A DNA stretch of 32,174 nucleotides from JAVBNU01 sp031551265 (GCA_031551265.1 JAVBNU010000083.1:1-32174), one strand, 5' to 3'; positions 1 to 6,913 are shown, counted from the first letter of the stretch. Numbers and translations are program-made. Notes: generated by a model from the letters alone, not told the origin.

Positions 1-54
1 TAGCGCACCTCGCTTGGGACGAGGGGGTCGCACGTTCAAATCGTGTCATCCCGA
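1..54 (+). tRNA. tRNA-Pro (anticodon TGG), 3' part only
   Basis: The window opens inside a tRNA. Stem CCTCG/CGAGG encloses the loop CTTGGGA, which puts TGG at the anticodon positions and so reads proline codons. A T arm (GCACG, loop TTCAAAT, CGTGT) follows, then the 3' acceptor strand CATCCCG with discriminator A54. The 5' acceptor strand and most of the D arm lie outside the window. No CCA is encoded; a short T run follows directly. The 3' end of this gene is copied several times downstream. Confidence 0.88.
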
Positions 55-185
55 TTTTTAATTTTTGGAGTCGCACGTTTCGCGAATGTGATTTTCTACA
101 GCATAGCCTCGAAAATCAACACTCCCGATCCTGATATGTACGGTTCGGCTTGATAGCCTCACCTACATTTCAAGACAAATCGTGT
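36..185 (+). repeat. tRNA-Pro 3'-end direct repeat, copy 1
   Basis: This is the first copy of a direct repeat of about 150 bp whose second copy lies exactly 216 bp downstream. The two differ at about eight positions by eye. The unit starts inside the T loop of tRNA-Pro, runs through its acceptor end and T run, and ends in a second copy of the same tRNA 3' end (176-198). A third, partial echo of the T arm, GTCGCACGTT, is at 70-79. The arrangement resembles successive duplications or integration scars at a tRNA 3' end. No integrase is visible in the window. Confidence 0.8.
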
Positions 186-251
186 CATCCCGATTTTTTA
201 TAGGGAGCGACCCGAGGTGGTCTAATTAGAATCGCAGGCAGGCCTGCTCAG

Positions 252-401
252 TCAAATCGTGTCATCCCGATTTTTAATTTTTGGAGTCGCACGTTTCGCG
301 AATGTGATTTTCTACAGCATAGCCTCGAAAATCTACACTCCCGATCCTGACATGTACGGTTCGGATTAGCAGCCTCACCTACATCTTAAGACAAATCGTG
401 C
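252..401 (+). repeat. tRNA-Pro 3'-end direct repeat, copy 2
   Basis: Second copy of the repeat at 36-185, in the same orientation with a constant 216-bp offset. It again begins with the tRNA-Pro T-loop and acceptor sequence (253-275). Its terminal tRNA 3'-end copy, starting at 392, is degraded: CAAATCGTG is kept but the acceptor strand is replaced by a GC-rich stretch. The spacer 199-251 between the copies has no recognisable gene. Confidence 0.8.
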
Positions 402-471
402 CGCGGACGCGATTTTTACGCACTCACTTCTTTCGTGTTTAAAATCTTGCGAGCCCGACCCACAGCTCTAA

Positions 472-516
472 TGCGCACTTCGCTTGCAAAGATCTGTGTG
501 GCATCCCGATTTTTTA
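472..516 (+). pseudogene. Decayed tRNA-Pro fragment
   Basis: TGCGCACTTCGCTTG at 472-486 matches the anticodon-arm region of tRNA-Pro (GCGCACCTCGCTTG) with one change. After a scrambled part, GGCATCCCGATTTTTT matches the tRNA 3' acceptor end and T run. The variable region and T arm are missing, so it cannot be a working tRNA. It marks the right end of the tRNA-derived mosaic. The stretch 402-471 between this and repeat copy 2 has no gene I can recognise. Confidence 0.6.
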
Positions 517-532
517 ATTATTAAAGAGAATA

Positions 533-561
533 TTGCTTGGAAGGGATTTTTTGAGTATTAT
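533..561 (+). promoter_or_regulatory. Putative sigma-70 promoter for the zinc-ribbon gene
   Basis: TTGCTT (533-538) and TATTAT (556-561) are separated by 17 bp. Transcription would start near 568, leaving a leader of about 24 nt that contains the ribosome binding site AAAGAGGA (575-582). The -10 matches consensus at five of six positions and the -35 only at three, so the call is tentative. It supports ATG 592 as the start of the gene. Confidence 0.42.
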
Positions 562-591
562 AAGTTGATATACCAAAGAGGATTTAAAAAC

Positions 592-1212
592 ATGTTCTGT
601 TCTAATTGTGGTTGCGAATTTGCTAAAGATACTGAGGTCTGTAATAATTGCGGTTTTGTGATAAAAAAACGCAGCAAAGCCCCGTTAATTGCGTGTTGTA
701 GTTGCGCAGGCTGTTCGAAAATTATTTTATTGATTGTAGCTATATTAATAGTTGTTGGTGTAGTTGTTTTTTCACTTGATGAAGATGAAGATACAAAGCA
801 GTCTGAAAAAGTTAAAGTAGAACAAAAAGTGCAAACTAAAGTTGAAAAAAGAGAAAATTCAACAAAAAATACCGGCAAAAATAAACGGCAGGGGTTAATG
901 GACATGTCTAGTTCGGATTTCTTGCCTGATACTCCAGCTAATACTGCTAATATTAATTCAATGATAATAAATGGTGCTATTCAACAATATGAAACGGCCG
1001 TTAAAAATAAAAACGAGTTTGAGATTTGCATGAATGCCGGCATGGTCACGGAACTTTATAAGCAATCCGGCGATAAAACCAATTATGCAAAATGGAAAAA
1101 AATATCCGACTCAAAATGCAATAATGTTAAAGATGGCGAGGCACAATTTACGAATAATATTACCAGAATGGTGCAATCACTTATTGGCGAAATTGCTAAA
1201 TCAGAACAATAG
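592..1212 (+). CDS. Zinc-ribbon single-pass membrane protein
   Basis: This 206-residue protein begins with a zinc ribbon formed by two CxxC knuckles (C3/C6 and C17/C20). A basic stretch and a Cys-rich patch follow (C35, C36, C38, C41), then one membrane segment at about 44-62. The rest is an acidic and lysine-rich linker and a C-terminal domain from about residue 105. ATG 592 is chosen because AAAGAGGA sits 9 nt upstream; a longer frame back to 484 would run into the tRNA-derived repeat. The C-terminal domain resembles that of the next gene, with shared pattern YE-A-x-K-N plus LY-x-QSGD and a final KC, so the two look like paralogues in one operon (21 bp apart). Zinc binding is inferred from the cysteines. 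The molecular role is unknown. Confidence 0.82.
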   Translation: MFCSNCGCEFAKDTEVCNNCGFVIKKRSKAPLIACCSCAGCSKIILLIVAILIVVGVVVFSLDEDEDTKQSEKVKVEQKVQTKVEKRENSTKNTGKNKRQGLMDMSSSDFLPDTPANTANINSMIINGAIQQYETAVKNKNEFEICMNAGMVTELYKQSGDKTNYAKWKKISDSKCNNVKDGEAQFTNNITRMVQSLIGEIAKSEQ

Positions 1213-1233
1213 TTGAAGATAGGAGAAGTTATT

Positions 1234-1692
1234 ATGAGTAAACCTGTAAATAAAAACGTACAACCTGAAAAAAAGAAAAATCCATGGCTTGTTGGCTGTA
1301 TAGTTGCGTTAGTGGTCGGTATAGTCTTGTTAGTGATTGGTGCTATTGTCGTTGCAGGCATTGGTAACTACGCTATGCAAAATCCTGAAGTAACCAATAA
1401 AATTATAGAAAAACAGGTTGTAGGCTTCCTTGATAAGGCTTTGATTGCATATGAACAAGCTGAGCAAAAAAATGATAAAGCAGAATGTTGCAGACAAGCA
1501 ACAATAATAGCAGGTTTATATTATCAATCAGGCGACATTGCAAAAGCTAGAGAGTGGAATGACACCAGAGAAGCAAAATGTGCTGCCAGCGGTGGAGAAG
1601 GCGCTGACTATAGCAAGTATCAGGATATGTACGATAAATTAACACCGGAACAGAAAAAGGCGCTTGAACGTTACAGAGATAGCAAGCAGTAA
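1234..1692 (+). CDS. Small single-pass membrane protein, partner of the zinc-ribbon gene
   Basis: A 152-residue protein with a short basic N-terminus, one membrane segment at about 19-42 (GCIVALVVGIVLLVIGAIVV region) and a soluble C-terminal domain. ATG 1234 is preceded by AGGAG with 8 nt spacing; a TTG at 1213 would overlap the binding site and is unlikely. The soluble part carries YEQAEQKND, two cysteines (ECC), GLYYQSGD and EAKC, which align with the C-terminal domain of the gene before it. The zinc ribbon is absent here. The C-terminus has a charged helix ending EQKKALERYRDSKQ. Likely co-transcribed with its neighbour. No family name recognised. Confidence 0.8.
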   Translation: MSKPVNKNVQPEKKKNPWLVGCIVALVVGIVLLVIGAIVVAGIGNYAMQNPEVTNKIIEKQVVGFLDKALIAYEQAEQKNDKAECCRQATIIAGLYYQSGDIAKAREWNDTREAKCAASGGEGADYSKYQDMYDKLTPEQKKALERYRDSKQ

Positions 1693-1709
1693 TACACTAT
1701 GCTGCCATT

Positions 1710-2309
1710 TTAAGGCTTAGCTGTATCGCAACGCTCAATTATGCTTTGTCTTAAGTTAGTCAAAACCTGATACGTGATTTCACAGTCAACTAACCCCCTG
1801 TGAAGTCCTGCGGTCTTAATTTTATAATGTTCAGCGATGGATTGTAATTTATAGCTTTGCAGCTGTGGTAACACTTTACGTGCTATTTTCAGCGTATCAA
1901 CAGATTTATTAACAAAATCAGTATCAAAAACCCGTTTAGAGTGCGCTTTAATAAAACTTATATCAAACCGAATGTTATGCCCTACAATAATTTCCTTTGC
2001 GACAAAATTATGAAATTCAGGCAGCACTTCTTCAATTGTTGGCGCATTTTTCAACATATCATTAGTAATGCCCGTTAAATTTGTGATAAACCAGCCTACA
2101 ACTTCGTTAGGCTTAATCAAATACGAAAATTTTTCAAAAATCTTATTATCTACAACTTTTATCGCTGAAAGCTCAATTATTTCATTTTTTACAGGATTTA
2201 ACCCTGTGGTCTCAATATCCACGACAACATAGTTGTTAGGGATAGACAAAATATCTTTGTTCTTATCTTCTGACTTGTTTGCTGGCAATAACTCTGTTTG
2301 TAATGGCAT
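1710..2309 (-). CDS. DEDDh 3'-5' exonuclease (DnaQ/PolC-exo family)
   Basis: This protein of 199 residues is one exonuclease domain of the family that includes the proofreading subunit of DNA polymerase III. All DEDDh residues are visible: D31 and E33 in VVVDIETTGL, D116 in HNIRFDISF, and H170 and D175 in GLHRGLVDCE. Members remove nucleotides from 3' ends with two metal ions. The length fits a free-standing exonuclease with a short N-terminal extension and no polymerase or helicase domain. The start has AGAGGGGA 9 nt upstream. It lies 62 bp downstream of the tlyA-like gene on the same strand and may be co-transcribed. Whether it is the true DnaQ proofreader or a repair/RNA-processing relative cannot be decided here. 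Confidence 0.9.
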   Translation of the reverse strand: MPLQTELLPANKSEDKNKDILSIPNNYVVVDIETTGLNPVKNEIIELSAIKVVDNKIFEKFSYLIKPNEVVGWFITNLTGITNDMLKNAPTIEEVLPEFHNFVAKEIIVGHNIRFDISFIKAHSKRVFDTDFVNKSVDTLKIARKVLPQLQSYKLQSIAEHYKIKTAGLHRGLVDCEITYQVLTNLRQSIIERCDTAKP

Positions 2310-2371
2310 GATAGCATATCCCCTCTTCTTAATAATACAATAGTTTAAAATAAGAAAAGGCGCAATGGTTT

Positions 2372-3184
2372 TTATAGTTGTGTAAAGCCTTCTTCTACTA
2401 AATCTGCTACATCAACTTGAAATTCTGCTTGGCTATTTTCAAGTAGAATCAAGTACTCAATATTCCCCGCAGGACCTTTTATTGGTGAAAAAGTTAATTT
2501 TTTAGGATAAAGCCCTATTTCAGCGCAGAAAGTAATGATATTGTTGATTATATCTATATGGGTTTCTTTATCTTTTACAACGCCGTTTTTGCCGACTAAT
2601 TCTTTTCCTGCCTCGAATTGAGGTTTTATAAGTGATACAATCTGAATGCTGCCTTCTTGTACCATTAATTTTTTTATATTTGGCAAAACTTTCATTATTG
2701 AGATGAAAGACAAATCCATAGCGCAAAATGATGGTATAGTATCCTCTGTTGAATAAATATCTTCCGGCATGCAGTTTTTGATGTTTGTACGCTCAACGAC
2801 CTTCACACGTGAATCATTGCGTAATTTCCAAGCCAGTTGTCCGTAGCCGACATCAACAGCATAGACTTTGCCTGCACCTTTTTGCAGCATACAATCTGTG
2901 AAACCGCCTGTAGACGCGCCGGCATCGAGACAAATTTTATCTTTTAAATCAATTTCAAACGTATTGATGGCTTTTTCAAGTTTAAAGCCGCCACGAGAGA
3001 CATATGGCATTGTCTTAATTTCTATATTTGTTTTTTCATCATAAGCAATTTGGAATCCGGCTTTACTGATAGTTTCGCCATTAACTTTTACGTCGCCGGC
3101 TAAAACTGCAGCCTGTGCTTTCGACTTTGTTTCATAAAAGCCGTTATCAACCAATATTTTGTCCAGACGTTCTTTTTTTGCCAT
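2372..3184 (-). CDS. tlyA: TlyA family rRNA (2'-O-ribose) methyltransferase
   Basis: A 270-residue protein with an N-terminal S4 RNA-binding domain (about 4-60: RLDKILVDNGF, then VKVNGETI) and a Rossmann/FtsJ-like methyltransferase domain. YVSRGGFKLEKA (61-72) and the SAM-binding loop CLDAGASTGGFTDC (85-98) are signatures of the family. TlyA proteins methylate ribose in 16S and 23S rRNA with S-adenosylmethionine and are often mislabelled hemolysin A. I start at MAKKERLDK (3184), preceded by AAAGGGC; the frame can be extended 20 residues to 3244, but that part is encoded by a REP-like palindrome. tatD lies upstream and an exonuclease downstream on the same strand. Confidence 0.93.
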   Translation of the reverse strand: MAKKERLDKILVDNGFYETKSKAQAAVLAGDVKVNGETISKAGFQIAYDEKTNIEIKTMPYVSRGGFKLEKAINTFEIDLKDKICLDAGASTGGFTDCMLQKGAGKVYAVDVGYGQLAWKLRNDSRVKVVERTNIKNCMPEDIYSTEDTIPSFCAMDLSFISIMKVLPNIKKLMVQEGSIQIVSLIKPQFEAGKELVGKNGVVKDKETHIDIINNIITFCAEIGLYPKKLTFSPIKGPAGNIEYLILLENSQAEFQVDVADLVEEGFTQL

Positions 3185-3200
3185 GTTGCCCTTTTTATTT

Positions 3201-3323
3201 TGGTGGGTTAGGAAACCCACCAAACAATGTTTTGTCTTATCCATCTCCCCGTTGCGGGAGAGGGTTGGGTGAGGGGTACGTTTCCGTAGTTATTTGATAG
3301 TTGGTGCGTGAGACGCACCCTAC
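3201..3323 (-). repeat. Intergenic palindromic repeat cluster (REP-like)
   Basis: Three palindromes lie between tatD and tlyA. TGGTGGGTT with its mirror AACCCACCA is at 3201-3222. CTCCCC/GGGAG with a G-rich tail is at 3246-3276. At 3302-3323 a hairpin of GGTGCGT and ACGCACC reads, on the minus strand, as GTAGGGTGCG and so on. The last matches a family seen again at 6861, 6890, 17174 and 27804-28080. A GTAG or GGAG head in front of a hairpin is the hallmark of REP elements moved by RAYT transposases. On the minus strand the GTAG of the last element supplies the TAG stop codon of tatD. Confidence 0.75.
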
Positions 3324-4087
3324 ATTTTTAAGTTAAACGCCTTAATTGCGTTTTTTGTTGTTATTTCAGCGACTTCATCAAAGCTGAGGCCGCGTAGTTG
3401 TGCGATTTCTTCTGCCACAAATTTGACATAAGCAGGTTCATTTTGTTCGCCGCGATGTGCTTGTGGTGCAAGAAACGGTGAATCTGTCTCAATGATAATA
3501 TTCTCCATTGGCACAGATTGCGCGACTTCTTTGGGCTTTTTCGCGTTTTTGAAGGTTACAACACCACAAAACGAAATATAAAAACCTTCTTTGACGCAAA
3601 GTTCTGCAAATTCGCTGCTGCCCGAGAAACAATGCATTATTACATTTATATCAGGCGAACGGTGTTTTTTTATAATATCCAAGCAATCAGCGTGTGCTTC
3701 ACGATTGTGAATAACAATTGTTTTTTTTAGCTTATTTGCGATTTCTATTTGTTTGATCAAAACTTCTTTTTGTATATCAATAAAAGATTTATCCCAGTAG
3801 TAATCCAGCCCGATTTCGCCTATGGCAACAATTTTCTCGTGTTGTCCTAAATCTAAAATCTTTGCTCCAATTTCGTCATTGTATTGACGTGCTTCACTGG
3901 GGTGGACGCCGAGTTGACCGTACAAACAGTCGTATTTTTCAATTAATTGAATAATTCTATCAAAATCTTTTGGCTCAACGCCAGGGATTATGATTTTTTG
4001 CACATCGTTTTTTTGTGCATTTTCAATTACAGTTTCAATATTTTCGTAATTATCAAAATCAATATGTGCGTGTGTATCAATCAGCAT
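3320..4087 (-). CDS. tatD: TatD family metal-dependent hydrolase/DNase
   Basis: A full-length 255-residue TatD protein of the amidohydrolase (TIM barrel) superfamily. Metal-binding and catalytic residues are visible: H6 and H8 in DTHAHID, E91 in IGEIGLDYY, H127 in VIHNRE, H152 in MHCFSGS and D202 in ETDSPF. Family members are metal-dependent 3'-5' exonucleases acting on DNA; some are D-aminoacyl-tRNA or peptide hydrolases. GAAGGAGC lies just upstream of ATG 4087. The last codons are AAA ATG TAG, and the TAG belongs to a REP palindrome. tlyA and the DEDDh exonuclease follow on the same strand, so it may lead a small nucleic-acid-processing operon. Confidence 0.95.
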   Translation of the reverse strand: MLIDTHAHIDFDNYENIETVIENAQKNDVQKIIIPGVEPKDFDRIIQLIEKYDCLYGQLGVHPSEARQYNDEIGAKILDLGQHEKIVAIGEIGLDYYWDKSFIDIQKEVLIKQIEIANKLKKTIVIHNREAHADCLDIIKKHRSPDINVIMHCFSGSSEFAELCVKEGFYISFCGVVTFKNAKKPKEVAQSVPMENIIIETDSPFLAPQAHRGEQNEPAYVKFVAEEIAQLRGLSFDEVAEITTKNAIKAFNLKM

Positions 4088-4228
4088 ATTTGCTCCTTCA
4101 AGAACATTTTAATACAAACGCTCCAAGTTTGTATATTGTTGCGAATATTACGAAATATTAAAATTGGTTTTGTTTTTAATTCCAAGCTGTACTTGTATTT
4201 ACGAGAAATGTGGCTTTTTTTGTCAAAT

Positions 4229-4272
4229 TTTGTAGCAATATTAGTTATGTTTCGTTTTTAATTATAGTATAG
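4229..4272 (+). promoter_or_regulatory. Shared upstream element of AFKG-motif genes, site 1
   Basis: TGTAGCA (4231-4237) is followed by TATGTTT (4246-4252), then a T/A-rich stretch ending ATTATAGTATAGG. The same layout occurs upstream of the genes at 8503, 11303 (minus) and 17527 (minus), all encoding proteins with an N-terminal AFKG-like motif. The distance from the first T of T-x-TAGCA to the first T of TATGTTT is 15 nt here. The start codon is about 60 nt downstream of TATGTTT. TATAGT may act as a -10 box. Function is inferred from recurrence only. Confidence 0.55.
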
Positions 4273-4305
4273 GATTAAATATCGTGTAAGGAAGTAGGTA
4301 AACTC

Positions 4306-5004
4306 ATGACTAAAATAAACGGAATTCAGTCGTTAGGTATTGCACCCAAAAATGTTGCATTTAAAAAAGAGGTGGCACCCCAAGCTGCTACTCAGGCTGA
4401 ATCAGCAGAAAAGCAAAATGGAATAAGTACACCGGCTTTGATAACAATAGGTGCAGCCACAGCAGCGGCAGCTTTGGCTATTGGCTATATTTTGGTTAAT
4501 CGCGGTAAAAATGCAGGAAAGGTACTTAAAAGCAAGCCGGTTGAAACGTTTTATGAGGTCGCGGGTAATAAATACCGTAAAGTTACACAGTCTTTCACAA
4601 ATCCAAAAGGTCAAAAAGTTGAACGCGAAATAATTGACAAAGCTGCTCCGGAAGGAAAATGGATACCTGATAAAACAACCTGGAAAAGTGATAAAAAAAG
4701 TATTGTACAGAAATATAGTGCCGGCGACCCTGATTCAAGAGCTGTATATCCAAAAGGCTCCAGTGTACCGAAAGAAACTTATGTATCTGCAAAACGTGCT
4801 GATGGCACAACGTATATGAAAAAACAAGAAAAAATATCAGGTGGATCTTCACGTGCTGTGGATAATCTCACAGATGATGAAATGATAGCGTTAGGAATAC
4901 TTGATGATGCTAATCATGGCAAAGGTGGGTTTAATCTAGAGGACATATTCCCGGACAACTTTGTTTTTGATGATATTGCAGATGCTGTTGGTGATTGCTT
5001 TTAA
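4306..5004 (+). CDS. Hypothetical AFKG-motif protein with one membrane segment
   Basis: A 232-residue protein of unknown function. The N-terminus has KNVAFKKE (about residues 15-22), a variant of an AFKG-like motif found in three other proteins of this window. A hydrophobic Ala/Gly-rich segment at about 43-63 (ALITIGAATAAAALAIGYIL) is a likely membrane span, followed by a basic, soluble domain rich in Lys, Ser and Thr and an acidic C-terminus (EDIFPDNFVFDDIADAVGD). GGAAGTAGG precedes ATG 4306. Its stop codon overlaps the stop of the convergent gene by a few bases. Topology suggests a membrane-anchored protein; no family recognised. Confidence 0.78.
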   Translation: MTKINGIQSLGIAPKNVAFKKEVAPQAATQAESAEKQNGISTPALITIGAATAAAALAIGYILVNRGKNAGKVLKSKPVETFYEVAGNKYRKVTQSFTNPKGQKVEREIIDKAAPEGKWIPDKTTWKSDKKSIVQKYSAGDPDSRAVYPKGSSVPKETYVSAKRADGTTYMKKQEKISGGSSRAVDNLTDDEMIALGILDDANHGKGGFNLEDIFPDNFVFDDIADAVGDCF

Positions 5005-5450
5005 TTCTTGTGACAAATAGTTTCAGCGTATTTTATAACGTCGTAAAGCGGGACTTTGCAATGTTTTTCAATAGGTACACCTGTGCAATGAATCCCGTCA
5101 TACTCAGCATCCAACCATTGTGAGTATGGTAGAAAAGGTAAATCCGAAATATTTCTTGTGATAGCGTATTCGTTGTCGTTAATTTTAACGCTTGCGCCGG
5201 TAAGTGATTTTAAATCGACACAATAAACTTGAACTTTATCAACAACAAAAGGCCAACTTCCCCGGAACGTGTCTTTAGTTATGGTGTTTTCGGAGAGATA
5301 TTGTGCGATGCTTTCTTTTACGTCGAGCTGGATGTCGACTTTGCGTTGTTTTTTAGCACTATAGCTGAATAACAAGAATATCACAGTAAAAATAATGATA
5401 ATGGCTATGGCCCAGGTTTCTTTTTCGTTTGTTTTTTGTTTTTCTTCCAT
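5001..5450 (-). CDS. DUF2511-like membrane-anchored protein
   Basis: A 149-residue protein with a charged N-terminus, one membrane segment at about 13-30 (WAIAIIIIFTVIFLLFSY) and an extracytoplasmic domain. The domain has ITKDTFRGSWPF, a cysteine in VQVYCVDL, NEYAITRN and a C-terminal AETIC. This order (a W-P-F/L segment, a Cys, an alanine-containing beta strand, a Cys close to the end) recalls the DUF2511/YebY family of small periplasmic or lipoproteins; I recognise the pattern but could not run a profile. The two end cysteines may form a disulfide. AGGAA precedes the ATG. It converges on the AFKG-motif gene, sharing stop-codon bases. Function unknown. Confidence 0.75.
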   Translation of the reverse strand: MEEKQKTNEKETWAIAIIIIFTVIFLLFSYSAKKQRKVDIQLDVKESIAQYLSENTITKDTFRGSWPFVVDKVQVYCVDLKSLTGASVKINDNEYAITRNISDLPFLPYSQWLDAEYDGIHCTGVPIEKHCKVPLYDVIKYAETICHKN

Positions 5451-5573
5451 TATCTAATTCCTATGTTGCTGCTTTAAATTAATTATAATATAAGCGTCAA
5501 ATATCCTGTAAAAGTATTGCTTTTTGTAAAGTTGTGAAATTAGTTCTTTCCAAATAAATATGTTTAATGTAAA

Positions 5574-5640
5574 ATATCTTTACAAGATATCCTTGCAGAA
5601 TAGAATGTCAGCCCCAAAAGGGAAAGAAGCAGGCATTCTA
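5574..5640 (+). promoter_or_regulatory. Hairpin-rich leader upstream of rpmG
   Basis: Two perfect hairpins lie in the 5' region of rpmG. ATATCTT/AAGATAT (5574-5590, loop TAC) is followed by TAGAATG (5601-5607) pairing with CATTCTA (5634-5640), whose loop contains CCCC and GGG. They may belong to an untranslated leader that controls the ribosomal gene cluster. No ligand or protein-binding motif recognised. Confidence 0.35.
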
Positions 5641-5682
5641 TAATTTGCGGTGGACTAAGACTCAAGAAAAAGGTAAAAAACA

Positions 5683-5850
5683 ATGGGAATCAAAGGTAAA
5701 ACAGACAAAATGGTAGTACTGGCATGTGAAGACTGCAAAAGACGCAACTATACTACCGTAAAAAATAAGAAAAATACCAAAGACAGAATGGAACTAAGCA
5801 AATACTGTCCTTTCTGTGGCTCGCATAAAAATCACAAAGAGACCAAGTAA
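5683..5850 (+). CDS. rpmG: 50S ribosomal protein L33
   Basis: A 55-residue protein of the large ribosomal subunit. It has the usual L33 length and features: Lys-rich, TTVKNKKNT in the centre, and a zinc-ribbon pair, C15/C18 (CEDC) and C42/C45 (CPFC), so it is the zinc-binding form. The N-terminus MGIKGKTDKMVVLA is typical. It opens the classic cluster with tRNA-Trp, secE, nusG, rplK and rplA. AAAAGGTAAAA precedes the ATG as a modest ribosome binding site. Co-transcription with the tRNA, which starts 23 bp after the stop, is likely from the conserved order. Confidence 0.96.
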   Translation: MGIKGKTDKMVVLACEDCKRRNYTTVKNKKNTKDRMELSKYCPFCGSHKNHKETK

Positions 5851-5873
5851 GAATTGAACGTCTATTTAAACAG

Positions 5874-5946
5874 GCGTCCTTAGTTCAGTTGGTAGAACGT
5901 CGGTCTCCAAAACCGGATGTCGAGGGTTCGAGTCCTTCAGGGCGCG
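5874..5946 (+). tRNA. tRNA-Trp (anticodon CCA)
   Basis: A complete cloverleaf of 73 nt. The acceptor strands GCGTCCT and AGGGCGC pair (one G-T), the D stem is GTTC/GAAC, and the anticodon stem TCGGT/ACCGG encloses CTCCAAA, giving anticodon CCA for tryptophan. The T arm GAGGG/CCTTC has the loop TTCGAGT. The discriminator base is G. CCA is not encoded. A tRNA-Trp between rpmG and secE is a conserved arrangement in many bacteria. Confidence 0.96.
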
Positions 5947-5975
5947 GTTTAATAGAATAAAGGAATTATTATAAT

Positions 5976-6167
5976 ATGAAATCTGAAAACAAAATCGCAA
6001 ATTATTTTAAAGGTGTGCGTCAGGAATGGGGCAAAATCACCTGGCCTGAATGGGCGCAAGTTAAAGTTGAGACTATACTTGTTTTGGTCATAGTTTTTAT
6101 TTTTACGATGATAATTTTATTCTATGATTGGATATATGCGTTTGCATTTGGTTTCTTAAAAAAATAA
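5976..6167 (+). CDS. secE: Preprotein translocase subunit SecE
   Basis: A 63-residue single-span SecE, the small clamp subunit of the SecYEG channel in the inner membrane. The amphipathic N-terminal helix carries the signature VRQEWGKITWPEW, followed by one membrane segment at about 33-55 (TILVLVIVFIFTMIILFYDW region). This is the short one-span form usual outside Enterobacteria. AAAGGAATT precedes ATG 5976. nusG follows after 33 bp, the near-universal order. Confidence 0.95.
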   Translation: MKSENKIANYFKGVRQEWGKITWPEWAQVKVETILVLVIVFIFTMIILFYDWIYAFAFGFLKK

Positions 6168-6200
6168 GTGATGTAACTAAAAATTAGGCAGGAAAAAAGA

Positions 6201-6848
6201 ATGACCGGTGAAAAAAAAGAAAAAAAATTAAAAAAACAACCAACAGTTGAAATGAACGCTGAGGGGCTTTTGGAAGCGAAAGAAGAAGAGTTCAAGGCTG
6301 CAGTTGAAAAACCTTCTCAGAAAGTTCAAAAACGTTGGTATGTAGTTCACACATACTCAGGGCACGAAAACAAGGTAAAAGCTAACCTTGAAAAACGTAT
6401 TGAGTATATGAATATGGGCGACAAAATCTTCCGTATTGAAGTACCGCAAAAAACAATCACTAAAGTCAAAGACGGCAAAAAATCTGACCGTGAAGAAAAA
6501 ATATTCCCGGGCTATGTTTTAGTCGAAATGATTATGGACGATGACAGCTGGTATGTAGTAAGACACACAGCCGGTGTAACCAAATTCGTCGGCTCGAGCA
6601 AACGTCCTATACCCGCGCGTGACAGCGAAATCAAGAAAATCATTCACCGTACTCAAACTCAAACTACAAAAGTTGAGCTTGATGTTAAGGTTATGGACAA
6701 AGTCAGAATTATCGCAGGTCCATTTGCTGACTTTATGGGTGATGTAACAGAAGTCTATCCTGATAAATCAAAACTCAGAGCAACAGTATCAATCTTCGGT
6801 CGTGATACACCTGTTGAACTTGAGTACAGACAAATCCAGAAAGTATAA
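6201..6848 (+). CDS. nusG: Transcription termination/antitermination protein NusG
   Basis: A 215-residue NusG. An extra N-terminal tail of about 43 residues, rich in Lys and Glu, precedes the NGN domain, which starts at KRWYVVHTYSGHENKVKANL and contains FPGYVLVEM and VRHTAGVTKFVG. The KOW domain is at the C-terminus (about 160-215: DKVRIIAGPFADFMGDV and so on). NusG binds RNA polymerase and links it to Rho or to the ribosomal protein S10. GGCAGGAAAAAA lies before ATG 6201. It sits between secE and rplK as usual, but 250 bp with palindromes and a leader RNA separate it from rplK. Confidence 0.97.
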   Translation: MTGEKKEKKLKKQPTVEMNAEGLLEAKEEEFKAAVEKPSQKVQKRWYVVHTYSGHENKVKANLEKRIEYMNMGDKIFRIEVPQKTITKVKDGKKSDREEKIFPGYVLVEMIMDDDSWYVVRHTAGVTKFVGSSKRPIPARDSEIKKIIHRTQTQTTKVELDVKVMDKVRIIAGPFADFMGDVTEVYPDKSKLRATVSIFGRDTPVELEYRQIQKV

Positions 6849-6860
6849 TTCTTGAATTAT

Positions 6861-6913
6861 GTAGGGTGCGTTCCACGCACCAAAAAGATGTTGGGGTAGA
6901 AACCCCAACCTAC
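6861..6913. repeat. Inverted pair of GTAG-headed REP palindromes
   Basis: GTAGGGTGCG-TTCC-ACGCACC at 6861-6881 is a hairpin with a GTAG head. A second element at 6890-6913, GTTGGGG with its mirror CCCCAAC and CTAC, is the same type in the opposite orientation. Together they form a BIME-like inverted pair between nusG and rplK. The second is an exact inverted copy of the elements at 27804 and 28020. Confidence 0.75.

Noticed and set aside
36..401. CRISPR-like array from the repeats near the left end
   Set aside because: Only two long units 216 bp apart, derived from a tRNA 3' end, with no short regular spacers and no cas genes.
484..591. N-terminal extension of the zinc-ribbon gene from a TTG at 484
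   Set aside because: It would translate the tRNA-derived repeat and a probable promoter; ATG 592 has a good binding site and starts the zinc ribbon exactly.
3115..3297. Plus-strand frame of 60 codons antisense to the tlyA start
   Set aside because: It is composed of REP-like palindromes and antisense coding sequence, with no binding site.
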